From Takakia lepidozioides (lineage: Eukaryota; Streptophyta; Takakiopsida; Takakiales; Takakiaceae): a stretch of 64,000 bases of DNA. Position numbers and translations under genes: made by a program. Shown here piece after piece: positions 12,600-25,093 of the stretch. Every line of letters begins with the position of its first letter. Position 1 is the first letter of the stretch. Below the pieces are notes generated by a model. It saw only the letters and a list, made by a program, of their open reading frames with translations. It ran no database searches and was not told where the DNA came from. The stretch is from the NCBI GenBank assembly GCA_030704615.1, contig CM060734.1, positions 31,018,042 through 31,082,041 on the forward strand. Direction: 5' to 3'.

Positions 12600-14152
12600 A
12601 CAACTCAAAACTCTCACTCTTTGCCGAGAAAAATCAGTTGCACATGGGGGATTGTCGGTGACGTTAAGGCTTGCATCAAGATCATGTTGGAAAATATAGA
12701 GGCGAATCCAGTAGAACTATGAATCCGTTCCTATAAATTAATGCGCACATTGTGTATATATGTGCAATGTCCCCAAATTATCTCTCATTCAATCAGTGCT
12801 CAAACTGCAGGTTCAATATTCCTTCTATGCTGCACCTTTCTCCCTCCCTGACATCAAACAACTTGATAAAAACTTCATTCAACTCACAATACGTATATGT
12901 GGCCTCCCCACTAGCACCCCAAATGCCCTTACCCAGCTCCCAACGGACAGCTATGGCATTGGGTCTAGCCCACTAATTATTTCTTATGCCCGCACTACAC
13001 AACTACAATAAGTCCTTAATGCTCCGGGGCAACTAGGTCTAATCTTTAGAGAACTTCTCAAAATCCTCGCTTCAAAATATAATGGACTCTATTCCCTCAC
13101 ATCTCTCCACCCACAATCTTGCCTTCACTCCCCTACTGCCTGAACGTTGTTCATTCTGCATCAAATGAAAAATAAGCATACAAACCGCCTCCCGGGATAC
13201 CCTAATACCACCTCACCTCTCAAACAGGCATGGCTAACCCATTTCTTTCCCAATTCGAGAACTTACACCCTCGCCAGAAAACGCCCATCCTCACCTACTT
13301 TAAAGAGAGACACATAACGAAACTCACCCAACTTACTACAGCCACCGGTAACCAGTTACTTACCCCTAATGAATTCACTCTCAAATACTCCAGAGCTACT
13401 GTCAAAACATGCCGATACTATTCCATCTCCACTCTCTATTTTGTCATCCGTCTGCATCTTGCACACTTGACTGCGACCTTCCATGCACACTCTTCCCTCA
13501 TTGTGAACAAGATCTCCTCCCTAAATACATAACAACCCCGGCTGCCTCTATATTTCATATGCTCAAAACCTCTTAAGATGACACCAATCATACAAATAAT
13601 ACCCCCTCCCAACCACCTAACACTCAAGAAGCAAAGCCAAACCCACCCTCACCTCCCTCCTCTGACCCGATTACTCACGACACCAATACCCAGCCCATTA
13701 CAACCCCACAAACGATCAACAGACATCCCCTCGCCCCTAATTCCGCATCTAACCAACCCTGACAACCCTGAGGCCTTAGTCATTGAAGCTATTTAAGGGA
13801 TCAAAACTCAAATCTCTATTGACGCATTTGGTGCTACCTTCATTGACACATACTACCTCTGCAAATGGTCTGGCTATTCATCGGAAGACAACACATTGGC
13901 AAATCAAAGATGACTTATTTGGGACTCATGACGACTGCGAACCAGTCCATAACCTTGCCCTACTTACTTTATTTCATAAGACGACTAACGCCAGTTACCT
14001 TGCTCACACCCATCAACGTCATGTATCCCAAACCCAACAGTTGGACGCACGTTACATCCACAACCGCCCCGGATGTACATATATGTATCACAGACTGCAA
14101 CCCAGACAAAGACATTATACACGACTCCCCAATAATACGCTCTGGCCACTGT
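12600..14152 (+). pseudogene. LINE (non-LTR retrotransposon) ORF remnant: reverse-transcriptase thumb and C-terminus
   Basis: Several plus-strand frames, broken by stops and frameshifts, read as the 3' half of a LINE polyprotein. Frame 12760-13090 has SLPDIKQLDKNF, GLPTSTPNALTQLPTDSYGI and QLGLIFRELLKILASKYNGL, the usual run at the end of LINE reverse transcriptases. Frame 13230-13530 has the ITKLTQLTTATGNQLLTPNE segment typical of what follows. Around 13835-13910 a third frame has YYLCKWSGYSSEDNT, which resembles a chromodomain. The ORF is cut at 14152 by a CACTA element and resumes at 17991. Confidence 0.65.
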
Positions 14153-15084
14153 CACTAGTACAGATTATCGTTTTTATGACTGCAAATATCACTACATTTG
14201 TAGTGATAAGTACGATAACGACTACATCACTATGCAGTAACAAACACGAAGTCAGTTCTACCATCACTGCGGAGTGATAAGTGCCAAGTGATGGTCGTCA
14301 CTGCATACGTGGCACCTACCCAACGACTCAGAGTGACGTGGCGTGTAGTGTTGTAGTCATAACTATACGACTACAAGGCTACATGTCATGACTACACTTA
14401 CGACTACATCACTACAGATGAGCGCCAACATGGATAGGTCTCTCCATGACACACATGACCCCCCGGATGTACATGACTACACGACTGTACCCTATGACTA
14501 CACTTATGACTATATCACTACTCACTACATCACTAAGGGTAGCATGTGGTATATGTCATGACTACAAATATGACTCCGTCACTATAGCTTTATACTAGTT
14601 CTGGTAGGTCATCTAACACGTGTCTTTATTCGATTAGATTATAAAACCATTAACATTATTTTATTTATTAATTTCATGGAAATTTTATTTATCGTTTTGA
14701 TATTCAGATATGTTTAAATATACAAAGCAATATATTTAATTGAATGAAAGAATTTCACACAAATACATAGATTGTCTCTGGAATTTCGATCATACTGCAA
14801 AAATCCAATGGGAAAAATGTTCCCATGGATGCCACAGAGGCTCTACAATCAAGAAGCATGAAAGGCCACATGGATAAATAACCAAGCCTCAAAGGCTACA
14901 AGTCCCCAAGCCCACACAGGGGCAGCAGTCCACTAGTACTCCTACAATTGAAGAGCACTATTTACAAATCACCACTATGGCATATTTCAACTACATTAGA
15001 CTCCAAATTGTGGTGTTTCCTACCACCTGCCCCAACTCTCTCTAATATCATTATGGTATGGCAGAGGAGTATTACAGAGGAGCA

Positions 15085-15250
15085 TTACTTATGCTCGCCT
15101 CTTTGATGTATAGAGCAGCATAATCGAGTGGCACCACAGGGTACCCGTCACCCACCATGCTCCCTTGCAGACCAACAAAAAGTCCACATCCAACCTTGGT
15201 GCGTTTGCTGTCGACATCAAGTAGCCGAACATGATCTCCCACCTTGAACT
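15085..15250 (-). pseudogene. Exon-like remnant, possibly CACTA transposase C-terminus
   Basis: The minus strand from 15250 reads FKVGDHVRLLDVDSKRTKVG and continues through GLQGSMVGDGYPV to about 15085. A plausible acceptor (GATGACAG) precedes it. The pattern VG-x-x-V-x-L-(x)n-VG-x-G-(x)n-V resembles a segment near the C-terminus of plant En/Spm-type transposases. That assignment is tentative and from memory of the family pattern only. Confidence 0.35.
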
Positions 15251-15339
15251 GTCATCCCAACTCCCAAATACATATTAGTATATATCAAAACTCCTTAGAA
15301 GTGTTGGACTAGCAACCAACTACATACAATAGCAGCCCA

Positions 15340-15990
15340 AAAGCAACTACTACTCAGGGGATTGCCTAAAGGTCAAGGCCTCGTGTAGATAAGTTGCCAA
15401 GCACTTCCGATCCTCATAATGGAAGACTTCAGCGACAGATTGAGTCCCAAGGAATAGACCATCTACCCATGCAGGTTTTTTGTAGCTATTGATCCACATG
15501 GAACCATAGGTAATCTTGTGCTTGAAATCTGGCCCTCTCGGATGAATCTGGACCCACACTCTATCTCTGCTCCTTCAGGTATCCATGCCTCTGCACAAAT
15601 CATGCATTCATCTTTGCATTGCTGCTAGCAGCTAACAATGACAGCCTAGATTTGTTCTAGGAAACTCCCCAACGAGCTAACTTACAACATTCAATATGCA
15701 TCTCAGGGCCGAGTTTGATGAGAGGGCAAAACAGGTTGAAATAGGTGGAAGAAGAAGGTGCCCTCACCACATTGTCCTCGACCTTGCGTCATGACCCATG
15801 GAGGATTTGACTTGACCATGAACCCAAGAAGACCTCTTGTATGTGGTGCTTGCGTATGTAGTCAGGTAATGTCGAATTGGTCTGTGAGAACCACCACGGT
15901 GCAGCTGAGCGGGCAGAGATTGAAACACGGCCTGCGAAGACCAAGCTGACTCTCCCAAGAACCTTGTAAACATCAGGAAGAATACCAAAT
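15340..15990 (-). repeat. PPR-linked repeat unit, copy 1
   Basis: The minus strand contains WVQIHPRGPDFKHKITYG, SYKKPAWVDG and, further upstream, a segment whose DNA at 15740-15990 is repeated in reverse at 26640-26960. Related copies lie at 20090-20230, 20500-20700, 20986-21201, 21560-21640, 26480-27354 and 41562-42262. The unit always accompanies PPR fragments and seems to be their shared leader sequence. Confidence 0.6.
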
Positions 15991-16174
15991 CATGGTACTA
16001 AGAGGAACCAAGAGCCCAGACTAGATGACTCTGACAAAGTGTGCAAGAGAAACATACACTTTTGAGATGGAGAACATCATATCATAATACAACCGTCAAC
16101 CATAATCAGGGTTGACATCTCCGACATACTTCCACCCAACTAACCAGCTAACTTGTAGAATTTAACATGGAAAT

Positions 16175-17400
16175 TTAGGGCCGATTCTGATAAGAGGGAA
16201 AAACAGGGTGAAATGTGTTGAAGAAGGTGCCTTGATTACCAGTGCCTGATTTTATCAGTTGTGCCGCTGCTGCTGCGGCATCCAGTTGACCATCTACCCA
16301 TGCAGGTTTCTTGTAGCTATTGAAGAAGGTGCTCATAGGTCTCCAAAGCCTCCATCCCGCGCCCTTGCAGTGTATATCCTGCAATCATCGCACTCCACGA
16401 CACCACATCTTGTTCAACCATACTTTTGAACACTCCCTTTGCATCCTCGATGCACCCACATTTTGCATACATGTCCACGAGAGTGCTGTTCAGAATAACA
16501 TCGGGTACAATTCCAGCTCTGACAATGTCACCATGGACCACTTTGCACTTTTCCAGGGCTGCCAGGCTTGCACATGCATTGCAAATGTAATCAAACGTGA
16601 TGTGGTCGGGCTTCACCCCTTCCGCCATCATTTGATCGTAGGTCTCCAAAGCCTCCTTCCCGCGGCCTTGTTGTGCATACCCCGCAAGCATAGTTCAGCC
16701 ATACTGTTGCAAACTCCCTTCGCATCCTCGATGCATCCACATTTCGCATACATGTCCACGAGGGTATTGTTCAGAATGACGTCGGGTACAATTTCAGCTC
16801 TGATGATGTCACCATGAACCGTTTTGCCCTTTTCCGACTGCCAGGCTCGCACACGCATTGCAAACGAACGTGACCAGGTCTATGTGACCAGGTCTGGCTT
16901 TACCCTTTCCCACATCATTTGTTCATAGGTCTCCAATGCCTCCATCCCGCATCCATGCTGGAGAATATCCCGCGATCATCACACTCCAGGACACGACATT
17001 TCGTTCAGCCATATTCTCAAACACTCCCTTTGCATCTCAATACTGCCACATTTGGCATACATGTCCACGAGGGTATTGTTCAGAATGACATCCGGTACAA
17101 TTCCAAATTTGACAATGGCACCATGGACCTTTTACCCTTCTCCAGTGGTGCCAGGCTTGCACACGCATTGCAAACACAAACGAACGTGACCCGGTCTGGC
17201 TTCACCCCTTCCCGCATTATTTGCTCATACGTATCCGAAGCCTCTATACCACGCCCCCGCTGTGCATATCCTCTCCCTTCCTGCATCATTTGCTCAAGAT
17301 TAAGCTCAAGGAAGCTGCATCAGTTGCTCAAGAATAGGTCGCAAAGCCTCAATCCCACGCCCCTGCATTGCATATCATGCGATCATCCCGTTCCATGACA
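16175..17400 (-). pseudogene. PPR (PLS-class) gene fragments inside CACTA 1
   Basis: At least three consecutive PPR blocks are read on the minus strand, separated by frameshifts and stops. Typical pieces are [38 protein letters not shown] and LAALEKCKVVHGDIVRAGIV. PPR proteins of this class bind organelle RNA and direct editing, but this copy cannot make a full protein. The 5' end carries the VDGQLDAAAAAAQLIKSGTG leader. It is a captured, decayed copy of the same family as in CACTA 2. Confidence 0.85.
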
Positions 17401-17990
17401 GTTCTCACTGCTTCGGCTCGATACTACGAAAACATATGGTAGCGCGGGAGACAAAAGGAGGCTAAGTCCAACCCTATGTGTTCACGGCTGAACGTGGGCA
17501 ACCCTAAAGCAACTTTTTAAATTTTTTAACCTTTTGCACTTTGTGTCATTCCATTGACGCAAGTGCTTAGATGGATGAGGTCATCCAATAGATGAACCCA
17601 TTCGTGTACATGCCTTAAGATGCCACGTGTAGTGATGTAGTCATATAAACATAGCTGTGAAATCTCATGTAGTCATGTAGTCATAAGCTTCTATGGCATA
17701 TTATCAATGCGTAGTAATGGTGTAGTCATTTAGTCATAAGCTTATATGGCACGTGTTTGACGTGTAGTAGTGCGTCTGACTACTAGTTATATAAACCAAG
17801 CCTATGTTCTTGGTCAACAATGTTTGACCGCAGCTCCTAATCATGTAGTAATATGTGTGACTTCATTAGATTAAAATATATTAAAATGTGCCCAACAATG
17901 GGTTTCATCACTCTGTAGTCACATATATAGTCATGATTACCAAGGTTTATATCACCCCTAGTCATAAATACGACAATCTGTACTAGTGAG

Positions 17991-18078
17991 TATGCCCAAA
18001 ATGGTGGTTATATTGGATTAATTCTCAACGACAGACAGACTTGGTTGTGGCACAAATACTCCGCTTCAACCACATACA
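17991..18078 (+). pseudogene. LINE ORF segment between the two CACTA elements
   Basis: The plus strand reads YAQNGGYIGLILNDRQTWLW then HKYSASTTYT without a stop. It is in frame with the 13783-14152 LINE segment when CACTA 1 and one 3-bp flank are removed, and in frame with PTNCSLPDKTLLQKYAGL at 25477 onwards when CACTA 2 is removed. The content resembles the C-terminal RNase H-like part of a LINE. Confidence 0.6.
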
Positions 18079-18289
18079 CACTACAAGGAATCGCCGATTT
18101 AACGACTGGCGAAACGACTGCACAGTGAGTCGTTGCAGACAAAAAACGACTGGCCAACTCGGAGTGCCAACAGACTAGTCTCTTCGGACAGCCCAGTCGT
18201 TTCAGTCATGACGTGGTCAGAGTGATTTCGGTCAGTCCTTCCACCGACTGCGGCTCAATTTTGTTTTTGTTTTTTTTTTTGGGGGGGGC

Positions 18290-19630
18290 ACGTGGCAGCG
18301 CCGTGCGCGGCGTTGACTGAATATTGGACCTTGACCAAGTGGACTTTTGACCCAGGGGGTGCAACGACGCTGGAAATACAGCCGCGTGGCTATGGGGCGA
18401 AATGCCACGTGTTCTCTATCGTGGATGTAGCCATGTGTAGGCCTGAGGCCACACCGCGTGGCGCAATAAGTTGTCTTTGTCTTTACGACTTGCAAGTGGA
18501 GTCGACAACTAGAGTGTTGAAGTGATAGATGCAACTGGAGGTTTGAAATGCACTACTTCACTAGTGATATACATCGACTGTGGGTTGGGAGCCAAGCATT
18601 CGTAGTGGTTGCAATGACTTGGGGGCTGCGGCTTGTGGTTCGTACATGTGCAATCCCATTTTTACTGTCTCCGCATAACAACACAACACAATCCCTAGCA
18701 GTCACTGATCATCCCATTGCGGATGTGATTGAGACTGGAAAACATACATGGCATCCCATCAAAGCACGAAAAAAAATAACATGATGAAGAACACATGACA
18801 TTGTATTAAGATAATACCTCAAAACCGTCCCATACTTTGCACAAACTCATGAGTCCGTAACGACCATGCTTGGAACTTTAAAAAAATTGTCGCATATGGA
18901 GAGAGCACAAAACTTGCTATTCTCCAGATTATATATAATACAACCCTAGCTTGCATGATGTCTTCACCTCTTTCTTAGGCTGGCACAAGCTGCATTCAAA
19001 AGACATATGACGAAAACCTGTACAGAATCACCCTTCCGATAGTTGGCCTCAACATACTTCTGCATACACTGACAGCGAGCATATCAGTGTTCATTTTACT
19101 CCGAGACCACATCTGTTTAGGCATAATGCAGGTCAACATATGAGCATATGTTATGCTCCCACATTTGGCATGCATGTTTAATGTTAAAGATGATACCCCC
19201 TTCCACCAGTCTGAAGTCCAACAAACTATGATTCAACCCTAGCATTTTGCATGATTCAAAACTTCCATACAAACCTCTGCACATGAAAAAGAGAAGTCTC
19301 CTTCAGAGGACATGCTTTTTGCTATATTTTGAGAAGGAAATCGCCGTCTGTGACATGGGAATTAACTGTATCAACCTGTTGTGTCCTTGCCCGGAACTCC
19401 ATAGCGTACATGGACTTAGAACTATAACCAGACTCTGCTCTCACAGCAGCTACCTGTGTTTCACCCACAGACAGTAAGACAAACAAAATTAGTCCACTAT
19501 AAAGGGATTAGAAAACTAAAGCCAAAACGACCATGCTTAATGTTGTTAGGCCTACTTGACTATATGCATTTGTCATATGCGATGACAACTCAAGCTCCAA
19601 CCATGCCAAAACTTTAGAATATATTTAGCT
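18290..19630. other. Non-PPR interior of CACTA 2
   Basis: About 1.3 kb with only short open frames in both strands. I recognise no transposase motif. Spacing within the element suggests the transposase gene has been replaced or has decayed. Confidence 0.4.
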
Positions 19631-19639
19631 TTTCACCCA

Positions 19640-20085
19640 TGACAGGCATATCCTGCAATCATCGAGTTCCATGACATCCCATCATCTCATTAGCCATATT
19701 CTCAAACACCCCTTTGCATCCTCAATGCTCCCATGTTTGGCACACATTTTTATCAGTTCAAAATGACATGTGGAATGATTCCAACTTTGACGATGTCACC
19801 ATGGAGCTATTTTCCTCGTATGTCAAGCTTGCACATGCATTGCAAGAGAGAGACATAAGAACTGCTAAACTACCTCCTTCCTTCCAAATGACATCTGGTA
19901 CAATTCCAGCTTTGATGATGTCACCATAGACCTCTTACCATTTTGCAGGGCTGCCAAGCTCAAGTACATGCATTTGCACAAACGCAAATTAATGTGATGT
20001 GGTTGGGCTTCACCCCTTTCTGCAACATTTGCTCATAGATCCAACCCCTATGCCGCCCATATCCTGCAATCATGGCACTCCCAGC
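19640..20085 (-). pseudogene. PPR fragment, decayed
   Basis: The minus strand carries remnants of two PPR blocks ([14 protein letters not shown]-like and LAALQNGKRSMV-like segments) broken by stops and small indels. It belongs to the same family as the array at 21.5-25.1 kb, with lower similarity. Confidence 0.6.
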
Positions 20086-20089
20086 TATT

Positions 20090-21210
20090 GATCCACAGGG
20101 AATCATAGGTAATCTTGTGCAAGGTAAATCTGGCCCTCTTGGATGAATTTGGATCCACGCTCTATCCCTGCTCCTTCAGCTATGTATGGCTCTGCACAAA
20201 TCATGCATTCATCGTTGTCTTCCTGCTAGCAGCTGACAATGATAGCCTATATTTGTTCTAGGAAACACCCAACTCAGCTTATCACACTCATTCCTATGCT
20301 AATTTGCGTCTGGTACTCTCTGTAATTATACAGGCATTCACCTTTTTGCCTCGGTTGTCCCACCATTGACTGGGGTCAGAAAAGTACTCATTCCACAGCT
20401 TCTCATCATCTCTGTTACCTGTTTCTGGATACTTTCATGTTGTCACTTTGGCAGTATCATGTCAAAGTCACTCCAAACTATCAAAGGTTCACTCAACCAG
20501 CTAACTTGCAGAATTCAACATGGAAGAAGAAGGATTCTGATAAGAGGAAAAAACAGGGTGAAATGTGTTGAAGAAGGTGCCCTCATTAGCAATGTCTGAT
20601 TTTATCAATTGTGGCGCCGCTGCTGCTGTGGCTTCCAGTTGACCATCTACCCATGCAGGTTTCTTGTAGCTATCCTTCCACGGTGAGAAGCTGGCCATTG
20701 GTTTTGGCATATCCACGGGAAATGATAGTGGGGTCTATCCAGCATAGGTGGGAAGTCAGCCCATAATTGCACTTGACTGAAGGGGTGATATTGGACTGAC
20801 TTTGGTGACAGTGGATGGAATCAGAGTGTTGTCCTAATTTTGGGTTTGGGTGGTATGGCTGAACGAGATGTGGTGTCGTGTTTGTTGCATGAATTCTAGG
20901 CTGTCATTGTCAGTTGCTAGCAACAAGGCAAGGATGTATGCATGATTTGTCCAGAGGCATGGATAGCTAAAGGAGCAGGGATGGAGTGTGGGTCCAGATT
21001 CATCCAAGAGGGTCGGATTTCAAGCTTCAGATCACCTATGACTCCCTGTGGAAGGATAGCTATAAGAAACTTGCATGGGTAGATGGTCAACTGGAAGCCG
21101 CAGCAGCATCGGCACGATTGATAAAATCAGGCACTGCTCATGAAGGCACCTTCTTCAACACGTTTCACCCTGTTTTTACCTCTTATCAGAATCGGCCCTA
21201 AATGTTGAAT
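20090..21210. repeat. PPR-linked repeat units in both orientations
   Basis: Minus-strand copies lie at 20090-20230 and 20500-20700, and a plus-strand copy at 20940-21230 reads WVQIHPRGSDFKLQITYDSL and SYKKLAWVDGQLEAAAA. The plus copy is preceded by GATTTGTCCAGAGGCATGG and followed by AACACGTTTCACCCTGTTTT. The opposing copies form an inverted repeat spanning about 1.1 kb, here called a leader palindrome. Confidence 0.7.
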
Positions 21211-21485
21211 TCTGCAAGTTAGCTGGTTGAGTGAACCTTAAATAGTTTGGAGTGACTTTGACATGATACTGCCAATGTGACAACATGATAAGTATCCAGA
21301 AACAGGTAACAGAGATGAGGAGAAGTTGTGGAATGAATATTTTTCTGACCCAGTCAATAGTGGGACAATTGAGCAAAAAGGTGAATGCCTGTTGGATTAC
21401 AAAGAGTAGCAGATGCAATTGAGCATATGAACTAGAGTGATAAGTTGAGTTGGGTGTTTCCTAGTACAGATGTAGGCTGTCATTG

Positions 21486-24400
21486 TCAGCTGCTAGTAGC
21501 AAGGCAAGGATGTATGCATGATTTGTGCAGAGGCATGGATAGCTGAAGGAGCAAAGATAGAGTGTGGGTCCAGATCATCCAAGAGGGCCGCATTTCAAGC
21601 TCCACATTACCTACGCAAAGAAAAAATTCATTTTCCTCCTCCCCCACATCATGCAATACAAAGCGCTTGTCAGGCACATACCCCGCCTCCTTCATCTTCC
21701 CAGACAATCTTCTCAACTCAGCATGGATTTCCTTAATTCTGGGATGCAACTTGTCATCTACAACAAAGGTGTGCATCATGTTGCCAACCTCAATGCAGCA
21801 GCGACCTGGCTCGTTTTTAACCCTTTGACCTTCATCATTCTTCTCACCTTTGCAGTATCATCCCACCAGGTGTCAGCTGCAGCATAGATGTTGAGAGCAA
21901 CACATAAGTCGCGACATCCTGTTCAGCCCACATGAGGATAGATGTTGCTGTACGTTCAGCCATCTCCACATTGCCATGATTCTACAGGCACCAAGCATGG
22001 CCTTCCACACCACAGCACCTGCATTTATGAGCATTTTATTAATCAGGTCCACTGCCTCATCCGGTTGTCCCGCACGTCCAAGAAGGTCCACCCTGCAGCC
22101 AAAATGCTTTACTGTCGTAGTGACACCACGATCTTGAATCAGGGAATCAAAGTAGCGTCTTCCTTCATTCAATAGGCCAGCATGGCTGCATGCAGAGAGA
22201 ACACATATAAAGGTGATATTGCTCGGCTTCAAGCCGTTCTTTTGCCTTCCTTCAAATAGTTGCACGACCTCCCTATGACAACCATGATGTGCATATCCTG
22301 GGATCATCGCATTCCATGACACCACATCTCGTTCAATCATATTGTCGAACACTCCCTTTGCATCTTGCATGCACCCACATTTGGCATACATGTCCACCAA
22401 GGCAGTGTTCAAGATCACTTCTGGGGTACAATTCCAGCTTTGACGATGTCGCCATGCACCTCTTCACCCTTTTCCAGGGCTGCCAGGCTTGCACACGCAC
22501 TGCAAACGCACACAAATGTGATGTGGTCGGGCTTCACCCCGTCGCACATCATTTGCTCATAGGTCTCCAAAGCCTCCATCCCATATCCCTGCTGTGCAAA
22601 CCCTGCAAACATCGCACTCCACGACACCACATCTTGTTCAGCCATAGTGTTGAACACTCCCTTTGCATCCTCGATGCACCCACATTTTGCAAACATGTCC
22701 ACCAGGGTCTTGTTCAGAATGACATCTGGTACAATTCCAGCTCTGAAGATGTCGCCATGCACCTCTTTCCCCTTTTCCAGAGCTGTCAGGGCAGTGTTCA
22801 GATTGACATTTGGAACAATTCCAGCTTTGATGATATCCCCATGCACCTCTTTGCCCTTCTCCAGGGCTGCCAGGCTTGCACAAACATTGCAAATGCACAC
22901 AAACATGATGTGTTTCCCCCATCATTTGCTCATAGGTCTCCAAAGCCTCCATCCCACGTCCCTGCTGTGCATACCTGCAAGCAGCGCACTCCACGACACC
23001 ACATCTCCTAGGTTTCCAAAGCCTCCATCCCACGTCCTTGCTGTGCATACCCTGCAAGCATCGCACTCCACGACACCACATCTCGTTCAGCCATAGTGTC
23101 GAACACTCCCTTTGCATCCTCGATGCACCCACATTTTACACAAAATGTCCACTAGGGCAATGTTCAGAATGACATTTGCTACAATTCCAGCTCTGACGAT
23201 GTCACCATGGATCTCTTTGCCCTCTTCCAGAGTTGCCAGGGCAGTGTTCAGAATGACATTTGGTACAATTACAGCTTTGATGATGTCTCCATGCACCTCT
23301 TTGCCCTTTTCCAACGCTGCCAGGCTTGCACAAGCATTGCAAATGCACACAAACGTGATGTGGTTGGGCTTCACCCCTTCCCCCATCATGTGATCATCGG
23401 TCTCCAAGCCTCCATATCTGCTGTACATGCCCTGCAAGCATCACGTTCCATGACACTAATGACATCTGGTACACTTCTAGCTTTGAAGATGTCACCGTGG
23501 ACCTCTTCCCCTTTTTCCAGGGCTCCCAGGCAAATACAACCACAATCGTGATGTGGTTCGGCTTCACCCCTTTGTGCATCATTCGCTCATCCAAAACATC
23601 GTACCACATACATATATGAATTTGCTGAAATGCTCCTTGGTTTAAAGTCTGTAGAGCCTCTTTCAGTCTGCCTACCTCACAAAGCATCTTCACATGCACA
23701 GAAGAGCCAGAAGAGGCATTATGAACTCCCTCTCTTGATCCTCTTTCAGAAGCCAACGCGCTAACTTACAGAATTCAGTATGCATCTCAGGGCTGAGCCT
23801 CAGTCCCGCGCCCAAGCTGTGCATATCCGCCCTCAGGAATCTTGGCTCATAGATGGCTTCCAACACCATCCCCACGGCCCCCTGCACCACTTTGTCTCCA
23901 GGACTGGCATAACAAGGCCACAGGTTGCGCTTCTAAAGCCTCAACCTATGATTTATAGTGCAGCCATTCAGAGAGCCACGGTTTCAACTACTTAATTAGC
24001 CAAGGACTCACTCAGAATAGTGCCAAGTCTTGGTTCCTATCCATCAATTCCATAATATAGAAAGGCTTTCGCCTTTCGAGCAGTCCTGCGATCATGGCGT
24101 TACAAAACACCACATCTCCTTCAGTCATATTGTCGAACACTCCCTTTGCATCCTCGATGCACCCACAATTGGCATACATGTCCATGAGGGTATTGTTCAG
24201 AACAATATCTGGTTCAATTTCCGCTTTGATGATGTCACCATGGACCTCTCTGCCCTTTTCCAGGGCTGCTAGGCTTGCACACGCATTGCAGACACAAATA
24301 AAGGTGATGTGGTTGGGCTTCACCCCTTCCCATACATTTGCTCATAGGTCTCCAAAGCCTTCATCCCGCACCCATGTTGTGCATATCCTGCAATCATTCC

Positions 24401-25093
24401 ATTCCAAGACTCCACATTTTGTTGAGCCATATTTAGATCGAACACTCCCTTTGCATCCTCAATGCACCCACATTTAGCATACATGTCTACCAGGATACTA
24501 TTCAGAATAACGTCTGGTAAAATTCCAGCTTTGGACAATGTCCCCATGGACTTCTTTGCCCTTATCCAGCGCTGCCAGGCTTGCACACACACCTTGCAAA
24601 CCTAACCTGGGGTGATCGGGTCGGGCTTCACCCCTTCCCTCATCATTTGCTTGTATGTCTCCAAAGCCTCTATGCCACGCCTATGTTGTGCATAAGCTAT
24701 GATCATCGCAGTCCAAGACAACACATCTCGTTCGGCCATATTGTCCAACACTCCCTTTGCATCCTCGCTGCTCCCACATTTCGCATACTTGTTCATCATA
24801 GCAGTGTTCAGAACAACATCTGGTACGATTCCAGCTTTGACAATGTCAGCATGGACCTCTTTGCCCTTTTCCAAGGCTGCCAGGATCACACACGCATTGC
24901 AAACACAAACATGGGTGATATACTTCCTGTGTCGATGTACAAAGGGGGTGGCGAGGACGGATGTGTACGAAAAGAAAAAGGGATATGAAGGAAGAGGGGC
25001 TGCACTTGTCGGAGTAGATGAGGGAAGGGAGGACGAAGGAGATGGAGGTCGCTTATGACTTGCAAGTCTCACTAAGTCCTCAAGCCCCCTCAC
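21486..25093 (-). pseudogene. PLS-class PPR gene remnant with E domain, truncated before the DYW box
   Basis: Read from 25093 down to 21486, about nine PPR blocks of one type follow each other (24.6-25.0, 24.3-24.6, 24.0-24.3, 23.1-23.4, 22.4-22.9 and 21.9-22.4 kb are clearest). Each has KAGIVPDV, a MYAKCG(C/S)IEDAKGVF segment, DVVSW-AMIAGYAQ, and EGVKPDHITFVCVCNACASL. At 21900-22420 the last repeats pass into an E domain (HFGCRVDLLGRAGQ). At 21480-21780 the E+ start (HTFVVDDKLHPRIKEIHAEL, FVLHDVGEEENE) breaks off before any DYW box. Frameshifts and short duplications break the frame in many places. The intact protein would edit organelle RNA; this copy is a CACTA-carried pseudogene. Confidence 0.88.

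Larger units (their letters stand above)
14153..17988. mobile_element. CACTA transposon 1 (non-autonomous, carries PPR fragments)
   Basis: The left end starts CACTAGTACAGATTATCG and the right end, reverse-complemented, starts CACTAGTACAGATTGTCG. The ~29-bp terminal repeats differ at two positions. The 3-bp flanks are TGT and AGT, a duplication with one change. Subterminal DNA at both ends (14160-14600 and 17600-17985) is packed with variants of GATGTAGTCAT and GACTACATCACTAC, as expected for CACTA elements. It carries minus-strand PPR pieces and the repeated PPR-leader sequence. No intact transposase is visible. Confidence 0.85.

Noticed and set aside
16320-16817. Plus-strand ORFs over the PPR arrays (also 21564-21887, 22289-23011, 22647-23096, 24094-24477)
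   Set aside because: They are antisense to PPR repeats. Their His/Pro/Ser-rich content mirrors the complementary PPR codons.
14153-18078. PPR genes as functional editing factors
   Set aside because: All PPR segments contain frameshifts or stops, none has a DYW box, and they lie within transposon borders.
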